Shown: one piece after another, positions 35,592 through 44,192 of the stretch | Layout of the letters: the number at the start of each line of letters is the position of its first letter | Position numbering within the stretch: position 1 is the first letter of the stretch | Assembly: GCF_000208385.1 (NCBI RefSeq) | Contig: NC_015436.1 | Coordinates: forward strand, 372,001 to 436,000 | Length of the DNA stretch: 64,000 nt | DNA from: Parasphaerochaeta coccoides DSM 17374 | Lineage (GTDB): Bacteria > Spirochaetota > Spirochaetia > Sphaerochaetales > Sphaerochaetaceae | Direction of reading: 5' to 3' | Made by a program: the position numbers and the translations under genes | The notes under the pieces: generated by a model | The model's database searches: none | Told to the model about the DNA's origin: nothing | The model's input: only the letters and a program-made list of their open reading frames with translations

Positions 35592-37325
35592 TCAGGAATG
35601 CTGTGGCATCTCCCATGCATGGTGGTCGGTGTGGAGAAGCTCATGACACTTGTGCCCCAAGGGTTTTCCAAAGAAACTCTCATATGCTTTCAGTACCGAA
35701 GGGTTCTCATGGGAAAAGCGGAGGTTATCCACTTTGTCCAGTCCATAAAGGACATCGGCTCTGGTAGACGCCAGTTCCTCTCCGTCCCAGATGGGCTGGC
35801 CACCGCCACCGACACATCCACCGGGGCAGGCCATTACTTCCACAAAGTCATAGGAGCTTTTGCCCGACCGGACATGCTCCATCAAGCGGCGGGTATTAGC
35901 CAGTCCGCTGACCACGGCAACCCTGACCGGAATGCCGGCAATGTCGAATGTTGCTTCCTTCCAGCCATCCATGCCACGGACATCACGGAAAGCGTCTGCT
36001 TCGGGATTCTTTTTGGTTACAAGATAGTAAGCAGAACGCAATGCCGCTTCCATCACGCCTCCGGTCGCTCCGAAAATTACGCCAGCTCCCGTTCCGACTC
36101 CCAGAGGAGAATCAAATTCTTCTTCCTCCAGACTTTTTACATCAATTTTCTCCGCTCGGATCATCCTGACAATCTCACGGGTAGTGAGGACAAGATCGAC
36201 ATCCTGCGCGGCTTCCGCATCGTTCATGGTCGGAAGCTCAGCTTCAGATTTCTTTGCGACGCAGGGCATGATGGAAACACTGAAGATGTCGGCAGGATTT
36301 GCACCGAGAAGCTGAGCGTAGTAGGTTTTGGCCACTGCGCCGAACATCTGCTGTGGAGACTTTGCTGTTGAAAGATTTTCCGTCATGTCGGGATATTGAG
36401 ATTTGATGAAACGTACCCATCCTGGGCAACAGGATGTGAACATCGGCCATGGATGGTCATTGCGTCCGGCAAGCCGTTCAAGGAATTCGTGTCCTTCCTC
36501 CATGATGGTGAGGTCGGCGCTGAAGGTAGTGTCAAACACATAGTCGAAGCCTATTTTCCTTAATGCCGCGACCAGTCGCTTGACCGTTGCTTTTTCACGT
36601 GGGAGACCGAGAGCCTCACCCCATGCTGCACGGACTGCCGGAGCAATCTGGATTACAGTGATTTTCTTGGGATTAGCGATGGCCTGGAACATCCTCTGTG
36701 TGTCGTCCCTCTCTCGTAAAGCGCCGACAGGACAGTGTGTGATGCACTGGCCGCACAAGGCGCAGTCCGCATCAGTTATCTTTCTGCTGAACGATACATC
36801 GACAGTAGTGCGGGAACCTGTACCTACCAAGTCCCAGATGTTCAGTCCCTGTATCTTATCGCAGACTTGGATGCAGCGCATGCACTTGATGCACTTGGCG
36901 GCATCGCGGAACAAGGGGAAGGAATGATCCCATTTTGTGGGAGCCGGACGCCGTTCATAAGGAAGTTCAAGGATTCCCAAATCATTGGCGACCTTCTGTA
37001 GGGCGCAGTTGCCGCTTCTCACGCAGGTGGCGCAGAAGCAGTCATGTTCGCTGAGTATCAGCTCCACATTGGTTCGGCGAGTCTGGCGTACACGGGGACT
37101 GTTGGTCAGGACGACCATTCCCTCGCGCACACGGTTGTTGCACGCTGAAGCCAACTTGTCCACTCCCTCAATTTCAACCACGCAAACACGGCATGCGCCG
37201 ATTTCATTGATGTCCTTGAGGAAGCAGATGGTAGGAATGTGGATGTTCACCAACGCAGCAGCTTCAAGGATTGTCGCGCTCTCTGGCGCTTGTACGGGCA
37301 AGCCGTTGATTGTCAAGTTTACCAT
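35592..37325 (-). CDS. hydA: [FeFe] hydrogenase catalytic subunit
   Basis: A 577-residue group A hydrogenase from the ATG at 37325 (homology starts MVNLTINGLPV; the longer frame runs into the upstream gene). Order of domains: N-terminal [2Fe-2S] (IPTICFLK, ACRVCVVE), the His/Cys [4Fe-4S] site (EHDCFCATCVRSGNC), two ferredoxin clusters (CIKCMRCIQVC and CALCGQCITHC), then the H-cluster motifs TSCCPGWVRF, MPCVAKKSEA and EVMACPGGCVGGGGQP, all intact. A small-subunit-like tail ends the protein. It evolves or oxidises H2. Maturases HydEFG are not in the window. Its start overlaps the end of the partner gene by 7 bp. Confidence 0.96.
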   Translation of the reverse strand: MVNLTINGLPVQAPESATILEAAALVNIHIPTICFLKDINEIGACRVCVVEIEGVDKLASACNNRVREGMVVLTNSPRVRQTRRTNVELILSEHDCFCATCVRSGNCALQKVANDLGILELPYERRPAPTKWDHSFPLFRDAAKCIKCMRCIQVCDKIQGLNIWDLVGTGSRTTVDVSFSRKITDADCALCGQCITHCPVGALRERDDTQRMFQAIANPKKITVIQIAPAVRAAWGEALGLPREKATVKRLVAALRKIGFDYVFDTTFSADLTIMEEGHEFLERLAGRNDHPWPMFTSCCPGWVRFIKSQYPDMTENLSTAKSPQQMFGAVAKTYYAQLLGANPADIFSVSIMPCVAKKSEAELPTMNDAEAAQDVDLVLTTREIVRMIRAEKIDVKSLEEEEFDSPLGVGTGAGVIFGATGGVMEAALRSAYYLVTKKNPEADAFRDVRGMDGWKEATFDIAGIPVRVAVVSGLANTRRLMEHVRSGKSSYDFVEVMACPGGCVGGGGQPIWDGEELASTRADVLYGLDKVDNLRFSHENPSVLKAYESFFGKPLGHKCHELLHTDHHAWEMPQHS

Positions 37326-39166
37326 TTTGCTATCCGTCCTCCCTTGAAGATGCCAAATCCGAAATGGTCGCAACGCAAGCAGCGTCCCGATTCCTGGTCG
37401 GCTTCCTGGCAAGTCATGCCACACTCGATTTGTGCAAAGTCATGTGCCCTCTCATGCGCCTCCCTCTCGGTCAGGTTCACCCGTCCGCACGGGGTTCTGT
37501 CATCCAAGGTAGGCAAGGGGATGTCTACATCCACAGATATCTCATGGTTGAAGCCAAGGAAATTGTCGATGTTCGCGGCGGCAGCTTTACCCGCGGCTAT
37601 TGCCTTGATTACTGTCGCAGGTCCGCTTACGCAGTCTCCACCAGCAAACAGGTTGGGGATGCTCGGTATGTTCTCGACCTTACTGGAGGATGAAGCATGT
37701 ATCGTGCCACGGCTGACCGGTACCCCGGCATCCTCGAAGCCTCTGTATTCGACATTCTGCCCGATGGCGACAATGATGATGTCGCACGGTACGGCTTTCT
37801 CAGGTTCCTGGGAATCGACGGGGCGGGGGCGTCCCGAAGAATCAATCTTGCCGACAATTTGCGGCTTGACCCACAGAGCTGTGACAATTCCTTCTTTTGA
37901 AGCTTCTACCCTGACCGGGGCATAAAGGCTCAGCACTTCACAACCTTCCCCTATGGCACCCTCGACTTCTTCAGGAAGGGCAGTCATGTCCACCTGCCTG
38001 CGCCGATAGACAATGGAGACAGTGCTGGCACCCAGTCGAACCGATGAGCGGGCAGCGTCCATGGCGACGTTCCCGCCGCCTACCACTATGACGCGCTTGC
38101 CGGTGAAGTCAGGCATGTCACCATTGCCAATATGCCTGAGCATCTCGACGGCGGAAACTACGCCTATGCTGTCTTCTCCGGGAAGTCCGAGCTTCCTGTC
38201 AGAATGAGCTCCGATGGCCAGGTATACTGCGTCATATTCCGATGTCAAGCGGATGAAATCATCACTATCATTGATATCAGCCGATGTCCTGACCTGTATG
38301 CCGCCTGTAGCTATGATGGCATCTATGTCATCCTGCAATCTTTCGCGGGGCAGTCGGTAGCTGGGTATACCGTAACGAAGCATACCGCCAAGGTGGGACT
38401 GCTTCTCCATGACAGTGACATGATGTCCCATCAGGGACAGGTAATATGCCGCGGTGAGTCCTCCCGGCCCGCCTCCGACGACAGCGACTTTCTTTCCTGT
38501 GGAAGCCGAGCGGCTGGGCGGAGGTACTGTTCCCGCATGATCGACTGCATACCGCTTGATTGCCCTGATGTTGATGGCACCATCAATCATATTGCGACGG
38601 CATCGTATTTCACAGGGATGCTCGCAGATGAAGGCGCACGAGGTGGGGAAGGGGTTGTCCTTGCGAATCAAGCGAACTGCATCAGCGTATTTCCCAGCAT
38701 GGACAAGAGCGGTATATCCGGGGACATCCACTCCGGCGGGACAAAGAGAGACACAGGGAACCGGTTGGCTGAGAGCGCTTGAACACCGGTGGTTCCGGAT
38801 ATGCTCAATGAAATCTTCCCGACACCCTCTGACGCTTTTGAGAACCATGGAGGCGGCCTCATAGCCAATGGCGCAATCGGAGCTTTCCGCTATCACTTGG
38901 GCAGTGTGCTCCAGCTCTCCTATCATTGCCATATCCCCATGATTGTCCAGAATTGCTTCAAGCATCAACTCAAGCTGGACAAGACCGACACGGCAGGGTA
39001 CGCATTTGCCGCACGTCTGCGCCCGGCACATCTTGAGGAACGATGCCGACATATCAATGGGGCAGAGTCCGGGAGGACTAGCCACGATGCGCCGTTCCAA
39101 GTCACGATACAATCCTTCGACAACCTGTTGTGATTTATCAGGAGTCATGATTTCCAATCTGCTCAT
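37319..39166 (-). CDS. Hydrogenase partner: NuoF-type Fe-S domain fused to GltD-like NAD(P)H flavoprotein
   Basis: A 615-residue protein, start taken at the ATG 39166 (a TTG at 39172 is in frame). Residues ~40-120 match the C-terminal [4Fe-4S] domain of NuoF/HydB (TCGKCVPCRVG ... DCAIGYEA), but the NuoF FMN/NADH-binding domain is missing. From ~130 on it is a glutamate-synthase-beta/NfnB-type unit: N-terminal double Fe-S segment (CVSLCPAGVDVPGY, CAFICEHPCEIRC), FAD loop VVGGGPGGLTAAYY, NAD(P)H loop VVGGGNVAMDAARS and the C-terminal FAD motif LFAGGDCVSG. A cysteine-rich tail (CGMTC, CLRCDHFG) ends it. It probably passes electrons between NAD(P)H and the HydA clusters. The operon order (partner, then hydA) and the 7-bp overlap support one complex. 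Confidence 0.85.
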   Translation of the reverse strand: MSRLEIMTPDKSQQVVEGLYRDLERRIVASPPGLCPIDMSASFLKMCRAQTCGKCVPCRVGLVQLELMLEAILDNHGDMAMIGELEHTAQVIAESSDCAIGYEAASMVLKSVRGCREDFIEHIRNHRCSSALSQPVPCVSLCPAGVDVPGYTALVHAGKYADAVRLIRKDNPFPTSCAFICEHPCEIRCRRNMIDGAINIRAIKRYAVDHAGTVPPPSRSASTGKKVAVVGGGPGGLTAAYYLSLMGHHVTVMEKQSHLGGMLRYGIPSYRLPRERLQDDIDAIIATGGIQVRTSADINDSDDFIRLTSEYDAVYLAIGAHSDRKLGLPGEDSIGVVSAVEMLRHIGNGDMPDFTGKRVIVVGGGNVAMDAARSSVRLGASTVSIVYRRRQVDMTALPEEVEGAIGEGCEVLSLYAPVRVEASKEGIVTALWVKPQIVGKIDSSGRPRPVDSQEPEKAVPCDIIIVAIGQNVEYRGFEDAGVPVSRGTIHASSSSKVENIPSIPNLFAGGDCVSGPATVIKAIAAGKAAAANIDNFLGFNHEISVDVDIPLPTLDDRTPCGRVNLTEREAHERAHDFAQIECGMTCQEADQESGRCLRCDHFGFGIFKGGRIAKW

Positions 39167-39172
39167 TTTCAA

Positions 39173-39506
39173 CCGCCATTTTTGTTTTCAGCTCACAGGT
39201 CATTCCTGTTATAAAAAAAGCAAGAATACCCAAAACATTAGTATATGTTTATTACCTGAAAGTACAATCATTTTTTTGAAAAACGATAAAAAAAGTACAG
39301 TAGCGTCGTGTCGTTCGTTCAAACCGATGATTTTATATTTTATTTCCCCGGTGCTACCCTTTGCAGGTATAATGTCATTTGCAGTTTTCTCATTCTTTAA
39401 GAGTGTTCCCGCTTGGCGATGTCTCTCCTGAAGGTCTTGTGTTCGTGCCAGCGTCCCAGAGTCCGACAGAATTTCCGTTGGTACGTGCGGCACGACGGAG
39501 GAAGCG
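39173..39506. other. Intergenic region upstream of the hydrogenase operon
   Basis: About 330 bases, AT-rich in the half next to the operon (39180-39360) and GC-richer near the DUF975 stop. It must hold the hyd promoter and the DUF975 transcript end. I found no convincing hairpin or consensus promoter and no credible gene. Confidence 0.4.
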
Positions 39507-40094
39507 TCAGACGGCGGCGTATTCCTGTGAGCTCGCTTTATTCTTGATATCCTCGTAGAAACTGGCAGTCGCCGTTTCCATGTAGGGAATAAGCCAAAGT
39601 TCGCCTATGCCGAATGTCAGGCAGGCGAGCAGTGCCCATCCAAAGAAAGAGAGTTGCAAGCAGAACAGACGCCATTTGTTGCCATGCATCATGGCGCGGC
39701 TTGCGGTTATGGCATCCAGTGCTTTCATGTTCGGGTGATCAGCCAGGATATACGGAGCCATGGAATAGGAAAAAGCCTTGATGATTCCGGGGATGACCAG
39801 CAGCAGTGACCAGAAAAAGACGAACAGGAAAGAGAGGGCGCTCATAGCCCATATTTTCCCGAAATAGTTGAAACCGACGAACAATCCCTGCGCTTCAATT
39901 TTCTTCCTTCTCAGGGCAGCGAGGAAAATGATGGAGAACGACCATGAAATGACAGGCATGACGACGATTCCTGCCAAGACGAGGCTTCCTAGTGCGGAAA
40001 TGACCATCATCAGGAATGTTACGAGTACTGCTGATCCCCAGGAACCAGAGAGAGCCGTGCGGGCAGAAGCACGGAAATCCTTTGCGTACATCAT
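39507..40094 (-). CDS. DUF975 family membrane protein
   Basis: A 195-residue integral membrane protein with five or six helices, matching the DUF975 family (YAKDFRASARTALSGSWG at the start, LVIPGIIKAFSYSMAPYILADHP in the middle, shortened here to its core GIIKAFSYSMAPYILAD, and IPYMETATASFYEDI at the end). The role of the family is unknown. GAGG lies eight bases before the ATG. A broken XRE regulator lies just upstream on the same strand. Confidence 0.85.
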   Translation of the reverse strand: MMYAKDFRASARTALSGSWGSAVLVTFLMMVISALGSLVLAGIVVMPVISWSFSIIFLAALRRKKIEAQGLFVGFNYFGKIWAMSALSFLFVFFWSLLLVIPGIIKAFSYSMAPYILADHPNMKALDAITASRAMMHGNKWRLFCLQLSFFGWALLACLTFGIGELWLIPYMETATASFYEDIKNKASSQEYAAV

Positions 40095-40193
40095 GTTATC
40101 ACCTCATGTTTTGGTTTTGTCGGACTACGGAAAATCACCTTCATGATATGACCGGGTACACGGATAGTCAATCCGTGATGTGGAACTCCCGAT

Positions 40194-40331
40194 TTAACGT
40201 TCTTCCATGATGCATTCAAAGACATCTCCGATAGGAACATTGAAAACATCGGCAATCCGGAAGGCCATTTCCAATGATGGCGTGTATTTTCCTGCTTCCA
40301 ACGCTATGATGGTCTGGCGGGAGGCTCTCAT
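40194..40331 (-). pseudogene. Truncated XRE/Cro-type regulator remnant
   Basis: The 45-residue frame MRASRQTIIALEAGKYTPSL... FNVPIGDVFE is the second half of a small HTH_3 regulator (normal form ...LGVSRQTI-ALE-GKY-PSL-LAF-IA-VF). The first ~20 residues of the fold, with helices 1-2, are absent. A strong ribosome site (GGGAGG) lies before another ATG at 40351, which reads MTRKQKI and stops within ATGA at the start of this frame. This looks like an internal deletion plus frameshift that joined a short 5' end to the 3' half. It is unlikely to bind DNA. Confidence 0.65.
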
Positions 40332-40415
40332 ATTTTTTGTTTTCTTGTCATATCATTTCCTCCCTTGGTTTTGTATGATGGACGTGTTCATGACCAGAGG
40401 GGAGGCGCGTGTATC

Positions 40416-41024
40416 ATGAGGTTGCCAAGGGAATTTTATGACAGGGATGCCTTGTCCGTAGCGCGGGAACTGCTGGGAAAAGTGCTTGTCCATGAGATTG
40501 ATGGGCAGAAACTTGCCATGAGAATTGTAGAAACCGAAGCGTATGTAGGCAAAGAAGACAAAGCTGCGCATTTTCATGGAGGAAGAAGAACGTCCCGGCT
40601 CGAAGTGATATATGGCGCTCCCGGATTTTCCTATGTTTTCCTTGTCTACGGCATGCATCATTGCTTCAATGTCGTTACCAGCGGCAAGGATGATCCTCAA
40701 GCTGTCTTGGTCAGAGCTGGTCAGCCCGTATTAGGGCTTGAGGCAATGGCGCAAAGACGATACACCAAGACTTTCGGCGAATTGACCGGCAAACAAATCA
40801 TTGGACTGACCAATGGGCCGGGTAAACTGTGCCAGGCACTTGACATCGACCGGAGTCTCAATGGAGCTGACCTATGCGGAGAGGGGCTGTATCTTGAAGA
40901 AGGAGAGGGCGTGGATTTCCGCATCATCACCACAAAGCGGGTGGGTATTGATTACGCGGAGGAAGCCAAGGATTTTCCTTTGCGTTTCTATAGTGAAGGC
41001 AATGCATATGTGTCTGTGAAATGA
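40416..41024 (+). CDS. mpg: 3-methyladenine DNA glycosylase (AAG/Mpg family)
   Basis: A 202-residue base-excision repair enzyme that removes alkylated purines. Start at 40416 (MRLPREFYDRDALSVARELLG), where homology begins; AGGGGAGG lies 10 bases upstream. Motifs: MRIVETEAYVGKEDKAAH (the catalytic glutamate is in ETEAY), VYGMHHCFNVVT, AVLVRAG, LTNGPGKLCQAL. Length is normal. It stands alone, divergent from the XRE remnant. Confidence 0.94.
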   Translation: MRLPREFYDRDALSVARELLGKVLVHEIDGQKLAMRIVETEAYVGKEDKAAHFHGGRRTSRLEVIYGAPGFSYVFLVYGMHHCFNVVTSGKDDPQAVLVRAGQPVLGLEAMAQRRYTKTFGELTGKQIIGLTNGPGKLCQALDIDRSLNGADLCGEGLYLEEGEGVDFRIITTKRVGIDYAEEAKDFPLRFYSEGNAYVSVK

Positions 41025-41077
41025 GCCAAAGGAAAGGATACATGTATTCCTATCATTGCACCTGTTTCCAACCCATT

Positions 41078-43327
41078 TTAGCTCTCATTGTTCTGTGCGT
41101 CCGTTATGAACCCCATCCGATAGTTTGAAGGGAGCAATCCGAAACGCTTGGTGAAAGCCCTCCTGAATGTCTGTGGATTTGCATATCCACAGGAGAACGC
41201 AATTTCATTGATGTTTTTTTCTGAATCTGTAAACAGTTTTTCTTTTGCCTGCTTGAGCCTGTACTCCTCAAGATACTGAGAAAAACTTGTATCCATCCTT
41301 GTTTTCATAAAATAATATAAATAGTTTTCGCGTTGCTTGAATGCAACGGACATGGTAACCAAGGTAAGGTCTGGATCATGGAAATGTTCATGGATATATG
41401 AAGTGATGCTTGAAATCATTTCTTTTTCCCTGTCTGGTTTTGAACGAAAGGCATCACCCGTCAGGGATAGAAAAAATTCTGATACCTCGGAAAATAGGGT
41501 AAAGTGTCTGGGTAACGAGGTTATATTCACTTTCTGACAATACATAAGCGCCGTATTGTACAACGCCTTGAAAAGTAGCAGGATTTGATCAGGAGGCAAC
41601 TTGCGTTGCATGAAATTGGTATCATGGATTTTTTGCAACAGAATCCGGACAGCGTACTCATCCTGTTTCATGCAGTTGGAAATCAGGGCCTGTTCACTCT
41701 CCTTATCAAAAAAAGCAGAATCCCCTCGCTCCGTCAAATCTGAATATCTTCTGATTGTATTCCGGAGATTTTCATTGATGATGCTGTGCGCAGTAAGATT
41801 GCATTCATGTGGTGCGCCTTGCATGGTACTGACCGTGTGATTAACATGGGAGATGGAGATTGATGTCTCGTATGGAGTGATTTTCTTGAAAGCTAACCAA
41901 AAAGCGGTGATATTCTTGTTCAGAAGATTCCTGTTTTCATCCCAGAGAAGGAGCCAGATATTCAATTCCAGATCCATGTAAAGATAGTAGTTCTTGTTGA
42001 ATATCCGTTCCGCTTCCTTTGCGGCGACTATCCGCGAGAAATCCAGATCATCAAGGCTTGATGCCTCGTAAACGTTGTGCCAGATGATCTTGGCCATAGC
42101 AACGACCATGTCGGAACCTATGGGAAATCCTTGCCCTGTTCGTTCCATCATGTCGTTAACTTCTTCAGGAGTTATATTTTTTCCATGAATCAATCGGCGG
42201 AAAAACGTCTCGGTCATGAAAGGAATTTTGCCGCCATGCGCCTCATTTTCAGCCTGTTGTTCCGTGATTGACTTGATGGTCTCATACACTTTCTCGTAGG
42301 TGACGTTGTTCGGGAATGTCTGCCCATCGCTCAACATTGCTTTCAGCCTGGACCAGTTTTTCTGGTGTGTATACGCTGAAACCAAAATAATGCAACAGCA
42401 AATTATCAACGCAATGATAGCGCTTAAGGAAAATATGCCCCATACGGGAATCTGTGTGGCTTGAAGCTCTTTATAGGGCAAAGCAGAGAAAAATCTCAGA
42501 CGGCTCTCTGCGCTGGAAACAATGGAAATCAGATAACGTACCCCATCATGGCCTATTATGTCATATTGACCATCGGACATGTCCGTATAGTTCCACATGA
42601 TGTCTCCGTTGCTGATGATGATCGTGTTGTCGCTGTCTGTAATGCAATATCTGCCACGATTGCCTATTTCCAGTCCCGAAAGCAGTTCTTCAAGCAAGTC
42701 GGCATTCAGCAGGAACATAAGTTTTCCGGCATTTTCCAAAGGGTTGGAGAGGGGAAAAGATTGAATATAGGGTATTATCCGTTTTTTCTGACCATCTACA
42801 GTCGCTATGACAGTGGGATGAAACGAGTCCGTACCGCCTGACCGTAGATATTTTGATTGCCATTGTCCGCTGTTCATGTCTTGGAACTCAATGAGCGCGT
42901 ACATCCTGTCTATGTCAAATATGGCATTGCGGCTATTCATGAGATATCCGCTGAACCTGGAATAGACATATACTTCTTCGAGCATGGGATTGACTGAACG
43001 CGTGGCGGGAAGCTGAGCCTGTGCGTCAATGATTGTCTGGATCTCACTTGAACCCTCGGAAATTTTGCCCTGATAGATGAACCTGGTCATGTTCTTGTTC
43101 AAAAGCAACAACTGAGCCAGTTTTTGTGTCTGGACAATGTAGGAATCCACAATGGTTTGGGTCAGTTCCAGGACGGTCATGTTCTTTTCAAGTACATAAT
43201 TTTGCATTTGCCTGAGAAACCATGACTGGCTGACTATGAGACTGGAAATACAGATTGCAATCACAATGGACAGAGTGATGATTGGTTTTCTTGCCAGCAC
43301 ACCGTTTTTTCTGATATTTACCAACAT
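41078..43327 (-). CDS. Membrane-anchored AraC-family regulator
   Basis: A 749-residue protein from the ATG at 43327. Helix ~15-35, an extracytoplasmic sensor region of ~250 residues (VYVYSRFSGYLMNS, LMFLLNADLLEELL; Cache-like layout), a second helix (~285-310, ALIICCCIILVSAY), a long cytoplasmic linker, and a C-terminal AraC-type double helix-turn-helix (LTLVTMSVAFKQRENYLYYF, INEIAFSCGYANPQTFRRAF). This architecture is common beside Lpl/Ytc-type oligosaccharide ABC systems, so it probably controls the sulfatase/fucosidase locus that follows. A TATACT hexamer (43334-43339, minus) ends six bases before the ATG and no ribosome site is seen, so the message may be leaderless. Confidence 0.82.
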   Translation of the reverse strand: MLVNIRKNGVLARKPIITLSIVIAICISSLIVSQSWFLRQMQNYVLEKNMTVLELTQTIVDSYIVQTQKLAQLLLLNKNMTRFIYQGKISEGSSEIQTIIDAQAQLPATRSVNPMLEEVYVYSRFSGYLMNSRNAIFDIDRMYALIEFQDMNSGQWQSKYLRSGGTDSFHPTVIATVDGQKKRIIPYIQSFPLSNPLENAGKLMFLLNADLLEELLSGLEIGNRGRYCITDSDNTIIISNGDIMWNYTDMSDGQYDIIGHDGVRYLISIVSSAESRLRFFSALPYKELQATQIPVWGIFSLSAIIALIICCCIILVSAYTHQKNWSRLKAMLSDGQTFPNNVTYEKVYETIKSITEQQAENEAHGGKIPFMTETFFRRLIHGKNITPEEVNDMMERTGQGFPIGSDMVVAMAKIIWHNVYEASSLDDLDFSRIVAAKEAERIFNKNYYLYMDLELNIWLLLWDENRNLLNKNITAFWLAFKKITPYETSISISHVNHTVSTMQGAPHECNLTAHSIINENLRNTIRRYSDLTERGDSAFFDKESEQALISNCMKQDEYAVRILLQKIHDTNFMQRKLPPDQILLLFKALYNTALMYCQKVNITSLPRHFTLFSEVSEFFLSLTGDAFRSKPDREKEMISSITSYIHEHFHDPDLTLVTMSVAFKQRENYLYYFMKTRMDTSFSQYLEEYRLKQAKEKLFTDSEKNINEIAFSCGYANPQTFRRAFTKRFGLLPSNYRMGFITDAQNNES

Positions 43328-43385
43328 GAAAACAGTATAGCACAAAAACTTATGATGAACGGAGGTTTCATGATAGAATGTTGCA

Positions 43386-43952
43386 ATGAAGAAAAACATA
43401 CTCGTGATGGCGGTATCGGTGGTTCTTGTCCTTATCCTGGCTTCCTGTGCTTCCACAGTAATACAGAACAATGTTCCGATAGACATGACTTTCGAGGACA
43501 TGCTTCAAGGGAAGTGTTTTTATGCGGATGGAAGACCAGCTCTGCTGTCTTCTGATTATTATCTCATCTATTACGCCGCGGACTGGTGTCCGTATTGCAA
43601 GGAATATGAGCCTCTGCTGAAGAAGACATATGAGAATCTGATTAGGATGTACGGGAACGTGGAGATTATTTTTGTGGGGCATGAGAGGGATGTTTCCAAT
43701 GACAACCTGGTTTCCTTCATGGAGCAGGGAGGATATTCATTCCCTTATCTGAAATTTGAATATCGTGAGGAAACTGGTATCATGCATCTGGTCGATGTCC
43801 CGAAATTCTACATTCCCGGATTTGTCCTTGTGGACAAGCAGGGCAAAGTACTGGCTTCCTCAAACGGGGAGACGGCGGATGACTATTCCCGCGATTATCC
43901 CATACAATATTATACGACTTTGCAGATATGTGATTGCTTCGGGGAAGAATAA
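43386..43952 (+). CDS. Thioredoxin-fold lipoprotein
   Basis: A 188-residue exported protein: signal peptide with lipobox LASC, then a thioredoxin-like domain with the redox motif ADWCPYCKEYEPLL and the cis-proline region DVPKFYIPGFVLVD. It is likely a periplasmic disulfide oxidoreductase anchored to a membrane; direction of catalysis is unknown. The ATG lacks a close ribosome site. A GGAGG at 43361-43365 fits better an ATG at 43370 in another frame, so translation may start by re-initiation. It is divergent from the AraC-like gene with 58 bases between them. Confidence 0.8.
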   Translation: MKKNILVMAVSVVLVLILASCASTVIQNNVPIDMTFEDMLQGKCFYADGRPALLSSDYYLIYYAADWCPYCKEYEPLLKKTYENLIRMYGNVEIIFVGHERDVSNDNLVSFMEQGGYSFPYLKFEYREETGIMHLVDVPKFYIPGFVLVDKQGKVLASSNGETADDYSRDYPIQYYTTLQICDCFGEE

Positions 43953-44028
43953 CAGAGCTTCATCGGCATCTTTTATTTGGGCGTCTGTTCCGACATCTGT
44001 TCGGGCATTTCCCGTGAAGCATGAGCCA

Positions 44029-44192
44029 TGACAGGAAGGTCGTGACAGGAAGGTCGTGACAGGAAGGTCGTGACAGGAAGGTCGTGACAGGAAGGTCGTG
44101 ACAGGAAGGTCGTGACAGGAAGGTCGTGACAGGAAGGTCGTGACAGGAAGGTCGTGACAGGAAGGTCGTGACAGGAAGGTCGTGACAGGAAG
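44029..44192. repeat. 14-bp tandem array, 11.7 copies
   Basis: TGACAGGAAGGTCG repeats eleven times without a single change (44029-44182), followed by a ten-base partial copy. The array ends on the base next to the sulfatase stop codon (44193-44195). Perfect identity implies recent expansion, so the copy number probably varies between strains. The minus strand has no stop codon in any frame within the array. Confidence 0.97.

Noticed and set aside
37319-39172. Plain glutamate synthase small subunit
   Set aside because: The N-terminal NuoF-type Fe-S domain and the overlap with hydA argue for a hydrogenase partner; no large glutamate synthase subunit is present.
39209-39493. 94-codon minus-strand frame between DUF975 and the hydrogenase operon
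   Set aside because: No ribosome site, no recognisable motif, and it occupies the region that must hold the operon promoter.
44029-44192. CRISPR array
   Set aside because: The unit is 14 bp, copies are directly adjacent with no spacers, and no cas gene is near.
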